A stretch of DNA of 14,517 nucleotides, from contig JAJUHR010000010.1 in assembly GCA_029267795.1 (NCBI GenBank), forward strand, positions 1-14,517, given 5' to 3'. A program made the translations under genes and the position numbers. A model generated the notes under the pieces. The model worked only from the letters and a program-made list of their open reading frames with translations, did not search any database and was not told the origin of the DNA. This stretch comes from Planctomycetota bacterium. GTDB taxonomy: Bacteria; Planctomycetota; Phycisphaerae; Phycisphaerales; Phycisphaeraceae. This document shows positions 1 through 6,002 of the stretch, one piece after another (within the stretch, counting starts at the first letter, position 1; every line of letters starts with the position of its first letter).

Positions 1-130
1 ACCTCCAAACACGGCCCATCCGGTCTCCCAAATCGCCTTGGCCTTGATCGACCGGATGAAAGCCCCTCGCCATAGTTCGAATGACGCCCAGGGCAGCGCA
101 TCCAAATAAAATCGACGAATAATCTATTGC

Positions 131-170
131 CAAAACATATCTTATACAATCCGATCGAACATATGTTTTG
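131..170. repeat. 10-bp inverted repeat
   Basis: CAAAACATAT at 131-140 and its exact reverse complement at 161-170 are separated by 20 bp. A third copy of the core (AAAACATAT, 366-374) lies in direct orientation, and the wider context GCCAAAA(A)CATATCT is shared by 129-142 and 362-376. The spacing and repetition suggest a protein-binding site or the remains of a repeat. The function is not known. Confidence 0.5.
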
Positions 171-306
171 ACGCGCTCAAGCACACAATCCAGCATCGCC
201 GAATAGACCGCCGCAACTTGATGAGCGGTCAAGGTTCCGATCAAACGGGTTTTAACCCGACCGATCACGGCAGGCTTTGCCATCACCACTAAGGCAATCG
301 CGCACA

Positions 307-358
307 TAGTTATATAAAAAATAAATTATTTAAATACGATAACTTATAAATTTAATCT
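307..358. promoter_or_regulatory. AT-rich block, candidate promoter region
   Basis: About 50 bases are almost entirely A and T in an otherwise GC-rich window. The block contains two TATAAA hexamers (313-318 and 345-350) that resemble a -10 element. No convincing -35 is visible. It lies about 150 bp upstream of the glycosyltransferase start and may be its promoter or an UP-like element. This is inferred from base composition and position only. Confidence 0.3.
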
Positions 359-506
359 GTGGCCAAAAACATATCTCAAAGCCGATTACCTAGTGGGTTT
401 ATATCGATTGTACGGGTTGTAGGGGTTGTGACATTAAGGTGCCGCCCACGCCGACCGATATCAGGGGTGTTCCACCGAGCGGAGGGCAAATCAAAGGGGT
501 CTAGGC

Positions 507-1421
507 ATGGGCCAACCGCGGATCACGGTGATCACCCCCTACTCCAGCCACGAGCCGTTTCTCGAAAGAACGATTTGTAGTGTCCTGGATCAGGGGTACG
601 ACAACCTTCAATATATCGTTGTCGACGCGGGGTCCAGCGACAACAGCGCCCAGGCCATTCAAAGGTACGAAGACGAGATCCATGTGCAGATCCACCAAAA
701 CTGTTCATCGATCAGTCAGGCCATCAATTTGGGTCTTGAAGCCGCGGAGGGCGAGATCGTTGCGGTCGTGACTGGTCAAGACCTGCTGCTCCCGGGGGCC
801 CTATCGGAAGTGGCGGATGGCATGACAGGGGTCGGGTCAACCGGTTGGCTGGTGGGGCAGGGGCTGAAGATCGGCCAGGCGGATCAAACGCTGGGGGTGA
901 TCCCGGCACGGGAGCCAGATTCGCTGGCGTCCTTCCTGATGCGCGATTCCGGCCTATTGCCCCTGTCGACGACGTTCCTGAGCCGAAGGCTGATCGACCG
1001 GCACGGGTTGTTGGACCCCAGCCTGGAGTATTCGTTCGACTACGAGTATTGGTGCCGGTTGTTAGCCGCCCAAGAGCAACCGAGGGTTGTGCAGCGGGCC
1101 TTAGCCGCTGAACGTGAGAAGACGGATGAAAGCTTGCCACAAGCCACGATTCGAGCAGGATTGGAACATATCGCGGTGGCGCAGCGTTATATGGACCATC
1201 TGCCTTTGGGGCAGCGTTACGCGTTGTGGATGAACTGTGACGTACGGCGGCGTATCTACGCCCTGGCGGAAGCCGAGCTTAAGGGGCAAGACGGCAGGCG
1301 TTATATCTTCCAGCACCTGCTGAGGCGACCTTGGTGGATCACCAACGAGGCTTTCCGCAGGACCTTGTTGCACGGCATCAGCCACCCACTGCCGGAAGAA
1401 GTGGGCCGGCCTGCCGCTTAA
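507..1421 (+). CDS. Family 2 glycosyltransferase
   Basis: Predicted cytoplasmic glycosyltransferase of the GT-A fold, 304 residues. The N-terminus has the nucleotide-sugar binding pattern: ITVITPY at 6-12, then a start-of-helix FLERTICSVLDQ (18-29), then YIVVDAGSSDNS (36-47). The stretch EGEIVAVVTGQDLLLPGAL (81-99) aligns with the usual GEI..WLNSDD.YLPGAL, but the metal-binding DXD/SDD is reduced to GQD with one Asp (D92). FDYEYWCRLL (177-186) matches the acceptor/catalytic-base region. Residues after about 215 are helical with no family match I recognise. The ATG is preceded by AAAGGGG at a suitable distance. The substrate cannot be told; a surface polysaccharide or glycoprotein role is typical of the family. 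fliS follows 205 bp downstream, so modification of flagellin is possible but unproven. Confidence 0.85.
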   Translation: MGQPRITVITPYSSHEPFLERTICSVLDQGYDNLQYIVVDAGSSDNSAQAIQRYEDEIHVQIHQNCSSISQAINLGLEAAEGEIVAVVTGQDLLLPGALSEVADGMTGVGSTGWLVGQGLKIGQADQTLGVIPAREPDSLASFLMRDSGLLPLSTTFLSRRLIDRHGLLDPSLEYSFDYEYWCRLLAAQEQPRVVQRALAAEREKTDESLPQATIRAGLEHIAVAQRYMDHLPLGQRYALWMNCDVRRRIYALAEAELKGQDGRRYIFQHLLRRPWWITNEAFRRTLLHGISHPLPEEVGRPAA

Positions 1422-1495
1422 TCCCTGCGATGTCGGGCTATTGCGTTTGCACGTCACGGGGTCATCGGCCATCACGATGCGGGCTTGTGGGGGGT

Positions 1496-1528
1496 TAAGT
1501 AAGGGCATGGTCGAAAGATCGCCGATAT
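1496..1528 (+). promoter_or_regulatory. Possible flagellar sigma-28-type promoter of fliS
   Basis: GCCGATAT at 1521-1528 matches the sigma-28 (FliA) -10 consensus GCCGATAA at seven of eight positions, about 100 bp upstream of the fliS ATG. Upstream lie TAAGTAAG (1496-1503) and TAAGGGCA (1500-1507), which resemble TAAAGTTT only partly, and the spacing is about 2 bp or more away from the usual 11. The match may be chance, but the location before a flagellar gene makes it worth noting. Confidence 0.25.
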
Positions 1529-1626
1529 AGCCGGTGCCACGGACATTGTGGACCTAAGAGGGGGGGCCCGAAAGGCTGCCGGGTCGAGACAGGGCAGGCA
1601 GGGTGTTTTCGGCCGTTAAAGCGGAT

Positions 1627-2094
1627 ATGAGCGCCAACCATAACGCAGTTAACCCATACCTTCGCACCAAGATCCTCACGGCCAGCCCGGAGGAGCTGCG
1701 GTTGATGTTGTACGAGGGGGCGATCAAGTTTTGCCGGCAGGCCAAGCCGGCACTGGAAAAGAAGGACTACGAGACGAGCTACAACTGCCTGATGCGGGCC
1801 CAGAAGATCGTGCTCGAGCTGTCGACCAGCCTGAACCACGACGTTGCCCCCGAGCTGTGTTCGAAGCTCAGCGCCCTGTATACGTACATCTTCCGAAGGC
1901 TTGTCGACGCCAATACCCAGCGGGATTTGGCGGTGGTGGACGAGTGCATCAGCCTGCTGGAATATGAAAAACAAACCTGGCAGATGCTGATGGAAAAGCT
2001 CGCGGCCGAGGGCAGCCAGAAATCTTCCCAGGGGGCTCAAAGCGTTACGGGGGCTCAGCAAACCGCCATCAGCACTTGGTCGATCGACGGGTAA
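1627..2094 (+). CDS. fliS: Flagellar export chaperone FliS
   Basis: FliS binds the C-terminus of newly made flagellin in the cytoplasm, stops it polymerising early and delivers it to the flagellar type III export gate. The protein (155 residues) carries the family signature NPYLRTKILTASPEELRLML (9-28), followed by four predicted helices and the typical segments YNCLMRAQKIVLELSTSLN (52-70) and ALYTYIFRRLVDAN (83-96). The Ser/Gln-rich tail after about 129 is not conserved in the family. I chose ATG 1627 because homologues start about 10 residues before NPYLRTK; a GTG at 1603 in the same frame would add 8 residues and has a weak AGGG upstream. No fliD, flagellin or other flagellar gene lies in the window, so this is an isolated flagellar gene. 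A sigma-28-like -10 lies upstream. Confidence 0.93.
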   Translation: MSANHNAVNPYLRTKILTASPEELRLMLYEGAIKFCRQAKPALEKKDYETSYNCLMRAQKIVLELSTSLNHDVAPELCSKLSALYTYIFRRLVDANTQRDLAVVDECISLLEYEKQTWQMLMEKLAAEGSQKSSQGAQSVTGAQQTAISTWSIDG

Positions 2095-2179
2095 AAGCGC
2101 CCGTTCGCGGCCGTGCGCCACCTGTCAATCACACATCGAGCGTTGTTCGTTAGATGTAAAGTGATGGGGCTCAGGGTGC

Positions 2180-2206
2180 CTGTGGTGGAGCGAAGCGACA
2201 CCACAG
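2180..2206 (+). repeat. REP-like hairpin 1
   Basis: CTGTGGTG (2180-2187) pairs perfectly with CACCACAG (2199-2206). The 11-nt segment between them, GAGCGAAGCGA, can continue the helix as two G.A pairs and a GC/GC step closed by GAA. It lies in the convergent spacer between fliS and lepB. Its loop is 9/11 identical to the reverse complement of the loop of the neighbouring hairpin at 2216-2255, as in paired REP elements. It may also help end transcription, but no T-run follows. Confidence 0.6.
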
Positions 2207-2215
2207 CAAATTCCG

Positions 2216-2255
2216 GGGGTATCGGGGCATCGCTGCGCTTTGCCCCAGCCACCCC
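2216..2255 (-). repeat. REP-like hairpin 2, inverted relative to hairpin 1
   Basis: An outer stem GGGGT/ACCCC (2216-2220 / 2251-2255) and an inner stem GGGGCA/TGCCCC (2224-2229 / 2241-2246) enclose the 11-nt loop TCGCTGCGCTT. Read on the minus strand the loop is AAGCGCAGCGA, close to GAGCGAAGCGA of hairpin 1, while the stems differ in sequence. Only 9 bp separate the two hairpins. This head-to-head pairing resembles a BIME built from two REP units. Confidence 0.6.
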
Positions 2256-2290
2256 AATTCGAGTGACTCTACACTCAAACGAAAAACGCT

Positions 2291-3889
2291 CTAGTGGATG
2301 AACCGCAGGGCGCCGAAGTTGGGGATGAAACCCATGGCTTCGGGTCTTAGCCGCAGCGGCGCGGGGAAGTACACGAAAAAGGCGCGGCCCATCAGGAGCT
2401 CGCGGGGCACGATGCCGAGGTTGGCGTTCGGGTCGTTTCTTGGGGCGGGAGGGAAGTATCGCAGGGCGATCCACGGGTTGAGCTTGTCCCAGTAGCGACC
2501 GTCGTGGCTCATCGGACTGTTGTCGCCGAGGCAGAAGAACTGGTCGGGTCCAAGGGCCACGGGATCGCTGATGCCCCCCCCAGGAGTTTTGATGAGTGCG
2601 CCCCGGGCGGGGGTGCCTTCGATGCGGGTGCTGGAGTAATACAGATCACGGTCGAGCTCGAGGCGGTGCAGGGTGACCGGGCTGCCGGCGACTTGGACGG
2701 CCACGTCGGGGTAAGCCGGCGCGGGCCGTCGGAGTTGGATCACTTCGAAAGGTATGTCAAACGCGTGGACGAGGACCCGCTTGCCGTCGATCCACAGGCT
2801 GGCCTCCTGATCGGCGTACCACAGCTCGACGAAGCGGGAGCGGCCGGCGGCGAAAGGCCCGACATCCACGGGTCCCTGAAGCTGGCGGGTCGAGCCGGCG
2901 CGGGGGTCGACCGCGTGGAGACTCGCAAGGCCCTGCGCGTCGACGACGGCCATCAAGGCCATCGGGTGGCCCTGGGGGTTATCGAGGCGTGCGGTGGTCT
3001 GCAAGACCACAGCGAGGCCCGGTTCACGGGGCTCGAAAGCGGCAGCGATGCGGACTTCTTCGATGGGCTCGAACGGTAGGGTCATGCGTTTGATCTGGTT
3101 GTAGGCGTACTCGCCGGGCCCTCCCTGCAAGCTGGTATCGAAGTCGAAGCGGATGGCGCCTTTGCGGTCGGTTTGGTGCCGGTATCCGTTGCGGCCCTGG
3201 AGGTCCCAATCGTCGGGGTTATCGGGGACCCAGGGCACCGCCCAGGGGTGCTCACCGCGGCCGGGACTGTCGCGGCCGGCATCGAGCGGGACGTATTGGT
3301 TGTGGTAGATCGGCTGCCAGACGGCGCGTTGGACTTCGGGTCGACGGGTTTTACGGGCGATCCGCCAAGCGTGGTTGACACCGGGGCCGGGGAGGTCCGA
3401 GCGGGTGAAGATGTTGCCCTCGAAGATATAAAGGCTTTCCTGGGGAAGGCCGACGAGCCTCTTGATGAAGTTGATATCCGGCTGGTGGGGGGCTTTAAAG
3501 ACCACGACGTCCCAGCGGCGGGGCTCGGTCAGGGTGTAGATGTACTTGTGCACCAGGATGCGGTCGCCTGCGCTGATGCGCTGGTCGCGAGGCAGGACGT
3601 TGGGGTAGTGGCACATCGGGCACAGGGCCTGGTTGTCATAACCCAAGTCGGGTGCGTCTTCACGGCTGCTGGGAGCGTCGACGGCGAATGAATAGCCGCA
3701 CTGGGCACAGGTTAGGGGAACGTGCCTGCCGAGCAATGTCGGCGCCATCGAACCGGTGGGGATGACAAACGCCTCGACGACGTAGGCACGGAACACGAAC
3801 GCAAGGATGAACGCGATGACGACCGACCCGAGCGTTTCCTTGATCGATTCGTCGTTGGTTTGAGGCTTGGCAGAAGAGGATGGGGGCAA
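2291..3889 (-). CDS. lepB: Signal peptidase I with large inserted domains
   Basis: Membrane serine protease (family S26) that removes signal peptides from exported proteins. The protein has 532 residues, far longer than the roughly 180-320 usual for the family. One membrane segment lies at about 21-36, followed by the catalytic box IPTGSMAPTL with Ser47, and the general-base box INFIKRLVGLP with Lys143. The box GDNSPMSHDGRYW (455-467) and a final VPRELLMGRAFFVYFP (494-509) complete the fold. Two insertions stand out. The first is a probable zinc ribbon between Ser and Lys, with CAQC (61-64) and CPMC (90-93). The second is about 180 residues (roughly 245-425) that read as a beta-rich LamG/concanavalin-like module, with VELWYADQEASLWIDGKRV near 354-372. 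The start is TTG 3889, supported by GAGGAA six bases upstream; no other in-frame start precedes the catalytic Ser. A run of eight C on the plus strand (2574-2581) falls inside the gene. The gene stands alone, convergent with fliS and divergent from nuoH. Confidence 0.93.
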   Translation of the reverse strand: MPPSSSAKPQTNDESIKETLGSVVIAFILAFVFRAYVVEAFVIPTGSMAPTLLGRHVPLTCAQCGYSFAVDAPSSREDAPDLGYDNQALCPMCHYPNVLPRDQRISAGDRILVHKYIYTLTEPRRWDVVVFKAPHQPDINFIKRLVGLPQESLYIFEGNIFTRSDLPGPGVNHAWRIARKTRRPEVQRAVWQPIYHNQYVPLDAGRDSPGRGEHPWAVPWVPDNPDDWDLQGRNGYRHQTDRKGAIRFDFDTSLQGGPGEYAYNQIKRMTLPFEPIEEVRIAAAFEPREPGLAVVLQTTARLDNPQGHPMALMAVVDAQGLASLHAVDPRAGSTRQLQGPVDVGPFAAGRSRFVELWYADQEASLWIDGKRVLVHAFDIPFEVIQLRRPAPAYPDVAVQVAGSPVTLHRLELDRDLYYSSTRIEGTPARGALIKTPGGGISDPVALGPDQFFCLGDNSPMSHDGRYWDKLNPWIALRYFPPAPRNDPNANLGIVPRELLMGRAFFVYFPAPLRLRPEAMGFIPNFGALRFIH

Positions 3890-3907
3890 GCGGCGTTCCT
3901 CGGTATG

Positions 3908-3923
3908 GCGATCCTCGGATCGC
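3908..3923. promoter_or_regulatory. Perfect 7-bp dyad upstream of lepB
   Basis: GCGATCC-TC-GGATCGC is an exact inverted repeat with a 2-bp centre, 18 bases upstream of the lepB TTG and just upstream of its ribosome binding site. It could be an operator or a small mRNA hairpin. The core GATCC-NN-GGATC recurs in each unit of the tandem repeat at 9878-9969. Confidence 0.45.
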
Positions 3924-4048
3924 TACCCTCGTTCAAGCAAGAGGGCGATGAAGCTGCGTGCGGATCGCAGGCTCAGCCCGGTCAACTGGGAGGTTTATTG
4001 TATAGATAAGTTCGGGCGCAGAAAGTTCCGGTGGGGGATCGCGGGCGG

Positions 4049-4081
4049 CGGCGGGATCCTGCGGAGAGTCCGGGCCCGCCG
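4049..4081 (+). promoter_or_regulatory. Hairpin in the lepB-nuoH divergent spacer
   Basis: CGGCGGG (4049-4055) pairs with CCCGCCG (4075-4081) around a 19-nt loop. It is followed after 2 bp by a second, tighter hairpin (4084-4102). It would lie in the 5' leader of nuoH if transcription starts in the AT-richer patch near 3992-4010 (TTTATTGTATAGATAA). The role is unknown. Confidence 0.35.
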
Positions 4082-4083
4082 AG

Positions 4084-4102
4084 TGACCCAGAAGCTGGGT
4101 CA
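4084..4102 (+). promoter_or_regulatory. Perfect 8-bp hairpin or dyad upstream of nuoH
   Basis: TGACCCAG-AAG-CTGGGTCA is an exact 8-bp inverted repeat with a 3-nt centre, ending 69 bases before the nuoH ATG. It could be an operator dyad or a stable leader hairpin. No T-run follows, so a simple terminator is unlikely. Confidence 0.45.
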
Positions 4103-4171
4103 TGTGTTGCCAAGCGCGGCGCGGGCGGTTAGAAGGTAAGTTGTGATTTGGTTTTATTGCGTGGGGTGTCG

Positions 4172-5359
4172 ATGGATGCACAATTGATAGCCAGTCTGGT
4201 GACGATCGTGGTCGCGGTGCACGTGATGCTGCTCGGCTGCGCCTACCTGATCCTGTTGGAGCGGAAGGTGGCGGCGTGGACGCAGGACCGGATCGGCCCG
4301 AACCGGGTGGGGTTTTCGTTCGGCGTGCTGCCGGTGCGGCACTCCTGCTGGGGTCTGGGCCAGCCGCTGGCGGACGGTTTGAAGCTGCTGCTGAAAGAAG
4401 ACTATACGCCGCCCGGAGCGGAACGGGCGCTGTTCTTGCTGGCGCCCGTGATGGTGTTGATCCCGACGATGCTGGGCTGGGCGATCGTGCCTTGGGGCGG
4501 ATACCTGCAGTGGGGCGGCCGGGTCGTGAGCGTGACGGCGGCGGCGATCCCGATCGGGGTGATCTACGCGCTGGCGATCGGGTCGCTGGGGGTGTACGGC
4601 GTGGTGGTCGGGGCGTACGCGTCGAACAGCAAGTACTCGTTTTTGGGGGGGCTGAGGGCGGCGGCGCAGATGCTCAGCTACGAGATCCCCACGGGCGTCA
4701 GCGCGCTGACGATCATCCTGGTGCACGGGACCGCGCGGGCGGACATGCTGGTGCACCTTCAAGCCAACGGGGTGTGGAACGTGTTCTACCAGCCGGTGCT
4801 GGCGGTGGTCTTCTTCACGTGCGTGCTGGCAGAATGCAACCGGGCGCCGTTCGACCTGGCGGAGTGTGAGCAGGAGCTGGTGGGCGGGTACCACACCGAG
4901 TACAGCTCGATGAAGTGGGCGTTGTATATGCTCAGCGAGTACATGCACATGATCGCGGGGTCGGCCTTATTCGCCCTGCTGTTTCTGGGCGGGTGGGACC
5001 TGCCGGTGGTGCACGAGCCGCTGGTGGGCGGGCTGGGGTGGGTGGCGCTCAAATCACTGGTGTTCATCGTCAAGGTCGCGATGTTGCTGCTGGTGATGAT
5101 GTGGGTGCGATGGACGCTGCCGCGGTTCCGGTTCGATCAATTGATGCGGCTGGCGTGGCGGGGGATGATCCCGGTGACGCTGGCGGTGCTGCTGGCCACC
5201 AGCGCGCTGGTGTGCCTGAAGCTGCCGGCGTGGACGATGGCGGTGGCGAATGCTGTGGTGGCGGTCGGCGCCTTGATGGCTCTGGAGTGGTCGCAGCCGC
5301 ATACCCCCGAAAATTATCGCGTCCCGTTGGCGGGTTCACGGTTCAGCCCGGTGCGGTGA
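4172..5359 (+). CDS. nuoH: NADH-quinone oxidoreductase subunit H
   Basis: Membrane subunit of respiratory complex I that forms most of the quinone-binding site and links the peripheral arm to the proton-pumping arm. The protein (395 residues) has about eight hydrophobic membrane segments. Family signatures are LLERKVAAWTQDRIGPNRVG (28-47), LGQPLADGLKLLLKED (62-77), SYEIPTG (169-175), the long conserved loop starting CNRAPFDLAECEQELVGGYH (222-241), and WVRWTLPRFRFDQLM (311-325). A segment of about ten residues (48-60) between GPNRVG and GQPLADG is longer than in the E. coli protein. I use ATG 4172; an in-frame TTG at 4148 would add eight residues with no similarity to the family. nuoI, its usual neighbour, is not adjacent but lies at 9279. 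No terminator with a T-run is seen after the stop. Confidence 0.95.
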   Translation: MDAQLIASLVTIVVAVHVMLLGCAYLILLERKVAAWTQDRIGPNRVGFSFGVLPVRHSCWGLGQPLADGLKLLLKEDYTPPGAERALFLLAPVMVLIPTMLGWAIVPWGGYLQWGGRVVSVTAAAIPIGVIYALAIGSLGVYGVVVGAYASNSKYSFLGGLRAAAQMLSYEIPTGVSALTIILVHGTARADMLVHLQANGVWNVFYQPVLAVVFFTCVLAECNRAPFDLAECEQELVGGYHTEYSSMKWALYMLSEYMHMIAGSALFALLFLGGWDLPVVHEPLVGGLGWVALKSLVFIVKVAMLLLVMMWVRWTLPRFRFDQLMRLAWRGMIPVTLAVLLATSALVCLKLPAWTMAVANAVVAVGALMALEWSQPHTPENYRVPLAGSRFSPVR

Positions 5360-5422
5360 ACACGCCGCCGGCATCTCAATTGGGGCTGAAGGGACCCCAT
5401 CGCGGGTGATCGGGCCGGGGAA

Positions 5423-5442
5423 CCCCACGTTGCCACGCGGGG
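5423..5442 (+). terminator. Candidate terminator hairpin between nuoH and the DUF309 gene
   Basis: CCCCACGT pairs with ACGCGGGG around a TGCC loop, giving an 8-bp stem with one A.C mismatch. It sits in the 116-bp spacer between two convergent genes, where a two-way terminator is expected. A shorter dyad GGGGAACCCC overlaps it at 5417-5426. There is no clear T-run on either side, so the call is tentative. Confidence 0.3.
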
Positions 5443-5475
5443 CGAATTTCCATGGTGTGCGGATCATGGACCCCA

Positions 5476-5928
5476 CTAAGCGGACGCGAAGGGGTCGTAT
5501 TCCAACTCGATGCGCGGGACTTGGGAGCGATTCAGGGGCAGGTTTTGCCCTCGCGGGCGGGTGGGATCGAACGCGGCCGGGGGCAGGGCGCGGATCGGGG
5601 CGACCACGCGTTCGAGCCCCGCGAGCAGCCGGGGGATGTTCACCCCCATGTAGACCTCGGGCAGACCTCGGAATTTGGGCACGGCGGTCTTGTAAACGGT
5701 CAGCACGCCCCGGGGGTTGCCCCGGCGGATGTGCTCGATGGTGACCGCGCACTGGATCAGCCCCTGGTAGAAGCGTTTGCGGTCGCCGCTGGCCATGTGC
5801 CAAATCCCTTCCCAAGCCTCGTGGGCTTCGAACCATTCCCCGGTGTTGAAAAGGTGAACGCCCTCGTGGAAGAGTCGGGCTTCTTCGGTGCGGTCGTCGG
5901 TTGGCTGGGGGCGGGTGTTAAGGTTCAC
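5476..5928 (-). CDS. DUF309 family protein
   Basis: Small soluble protein of 150 residues with the DUF309 signature: EGVHLFNTGEWFEAHEAWEG (22-41) followed by FYQGLIQCAVTIEHIRRGN (53-71). These form two helical hairpins lined with conserved Glu, His and Gln residues. The biochemical role of the family is not established. The last 40 residues are Pro/Arg-rich and not conserved. I start at GTG 5928, just before the conserved core; the frame stays open upstream to 6192 but that part overlaps the acetyltransferase gene and looks non-coding. No clear Shine-Dalgarno is seen; TATCGT lies 6 bases before the GTG. It is the last gene of a minus-strand run, 74 bp after the GNAT gene. Confidence 0.85.
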   Translation of the reverse strand: MNLNTRPQPTDDRTEEARLFHEGVHLFNTGEWFEAHEAWEGIWHMASGDRKRFYQGLIQCAVTIEHIRRGNPRGVLTVYKTAVPKFRGLPEVYMGVNIPRLLAGLERVVAPIRALPPAAFDPTRPRGQNLPLNRSQVPRIELEYDPFASA

Positions 5929-6002
5929 GCTGCAACGATAGGCGGAAGCGCGGGGGTGCGGCCCGCTCAGGCCCTGGGGGCGAGCTTGGTGGGGCAGGCG
6001 GT

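Larger units (their letters stand above)
1..506. other. Gene-poor, AT-rich upstream region
   Basis: I see no convincing gene in these 506 bases. One frame is open from the window edge to a TAA at 107-109 and would read as about 35 residues; it could be the C-terminus of a gene starting outside the window, but nothing in it is recognisable. The stretch is far richer in A/T than the rest of the window, most strongly at 307-358. It also holds a 10-bp inverted repeat (131-140 / 161-170), a further copy of the same motif near 362-376, and a short dyad CGGGTT-TT-AACCCG at 246-259. An open frame from GTG 359 to 580 overlaps the glycosyltransferase start and looks spurious. Confidence 0.6.

Noticed and set aside
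2..109. C-terminal fragment of an upstream gene (about 35 codons to TAA)
   Set aside because: It is open but too short to recognise, and without upstream sequence it cannot be told from chance.
359..580. Possible 73-residue protein starting at GTG 359
   Set aside because: It overlaps the glycosyltransferase in another frame, starts inside an AT-rich control region, and has no recognisable features.
3173..3691. Long plus-strand open frame inside lepB
   Set aside because: Antisense shadow; lepB on the other strand has all catalytic boxes.
4154..4948. A 264-residue open frame on the minus strand opposite nuoH
   Set aside because: It mirrors codon bias of nuoH; its His/Arg/Gln-rich translation has no domain.
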